Positions 6,663-6,687 of a stretch of 6,687 nt of DNA are shown one piece after another. The position numbers were made by a program, and so were the translations under genes. Source of the DNA: Beijerinckiaceae bacterium (GTDB taxonomy: Bacteria > Pseudomonadota > Alphaproteobacteria > Rhizobiales > Beijerinckiaceae); contig DAICZI010000096.1 in NCBI GenBank assembly GCA_027311205.1, forward strand, positions 1 to 6,687. The letters are read 5' to 3'. Numbering within the stretch: position 1 is the first letter of the stretch; each line of letters opens with the position of its first letter. The notes below the pieces were generated by a model. That model was not told the origin of the DNA. It ran no database searches and saw nothing but the letters and a program-made list of their open reading frames with translations.

Positions 6663-6687
6663 ATGCTCACCCCCCACACCCATCAAT
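6663..6687 (+). CDS. Possible start of a downstream gene, cut by window end
   Basis: ATG at 6663 opens a frame reading MLTPHTHQ to the window edge, with AGAG (6651-6654) a plausible ribosome binding site eight bases before it. Eight codons are too few to identify a product or to be sure this is a gene. The 86 bases between the mutL stop and this ATG hold only the hairpin described above. Confidence 0.3.

Overview
The window looks like a stretch of core chromosome from an alphaproteobacterium, most likely of the rhizobial group (Hyphomicrobiales). Base composition is about 60% GC by eye. The gene order ileS - lspA - exported protein - two M16 peptidases - mutL is one I recall from that group. 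MutL carries the endonuclease motifs expected of bacteria without MutH, and GANTC sites are scarce, as expected where a CcrM-type methylase is present. No mobile element, tRNA, rRNA or CRISPR array is visible. All genes are on the + strand and tightly packed.

Layout: 1-743 is the 3' end of isoleucyl-tRNA synthetase (ileS), with a degenerate C-terminal zinc finger. Positions 788-1291 encode lipoprotein signal peptidase (lspA). Positions 1354-2007 encode a small exported proline-rich protein that resembles the BamF/DUF3035 group but has no lipobox. The 169-base gap at 2008-2176 is the largest internal non-coding stretch; it holds a possible promoter and two competing hairpins. Positions 2177-3520 and 3513-4796 encode an overlapping pair of M16B peptidases, one with the zinc motif and one without. 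Positions 4813-6576 encode mutL. The last 111 bases hold a GC-rich hairpin and perhaps the first codons of another gene.

How the genes fit together: lspA (lipoprotein maturation) and the BamF-like gene (possibly outer-membrane assembly) form an envelope group behind the housekeeping gene ileS. The two M16 proteins look like the two halves of one heterodimeric peptidase: the first has HxxEH, the second has the R/Y element of the partner subunit. Neither has a recognisable signal peptide, which suggests a cytoplasmic enzyme here. MutL follows 16 bases after the second M16 gene and is probably co-transcribed.

I see no wholly new system. The points most worth a second look are a Gly-to-Val change in the nearly invariant AAGEV motif of MutL, the missing export signals on both M16 subunits, the structured leader before the M16 operon, and the BamF-like protein without a lipobox beside lspA.
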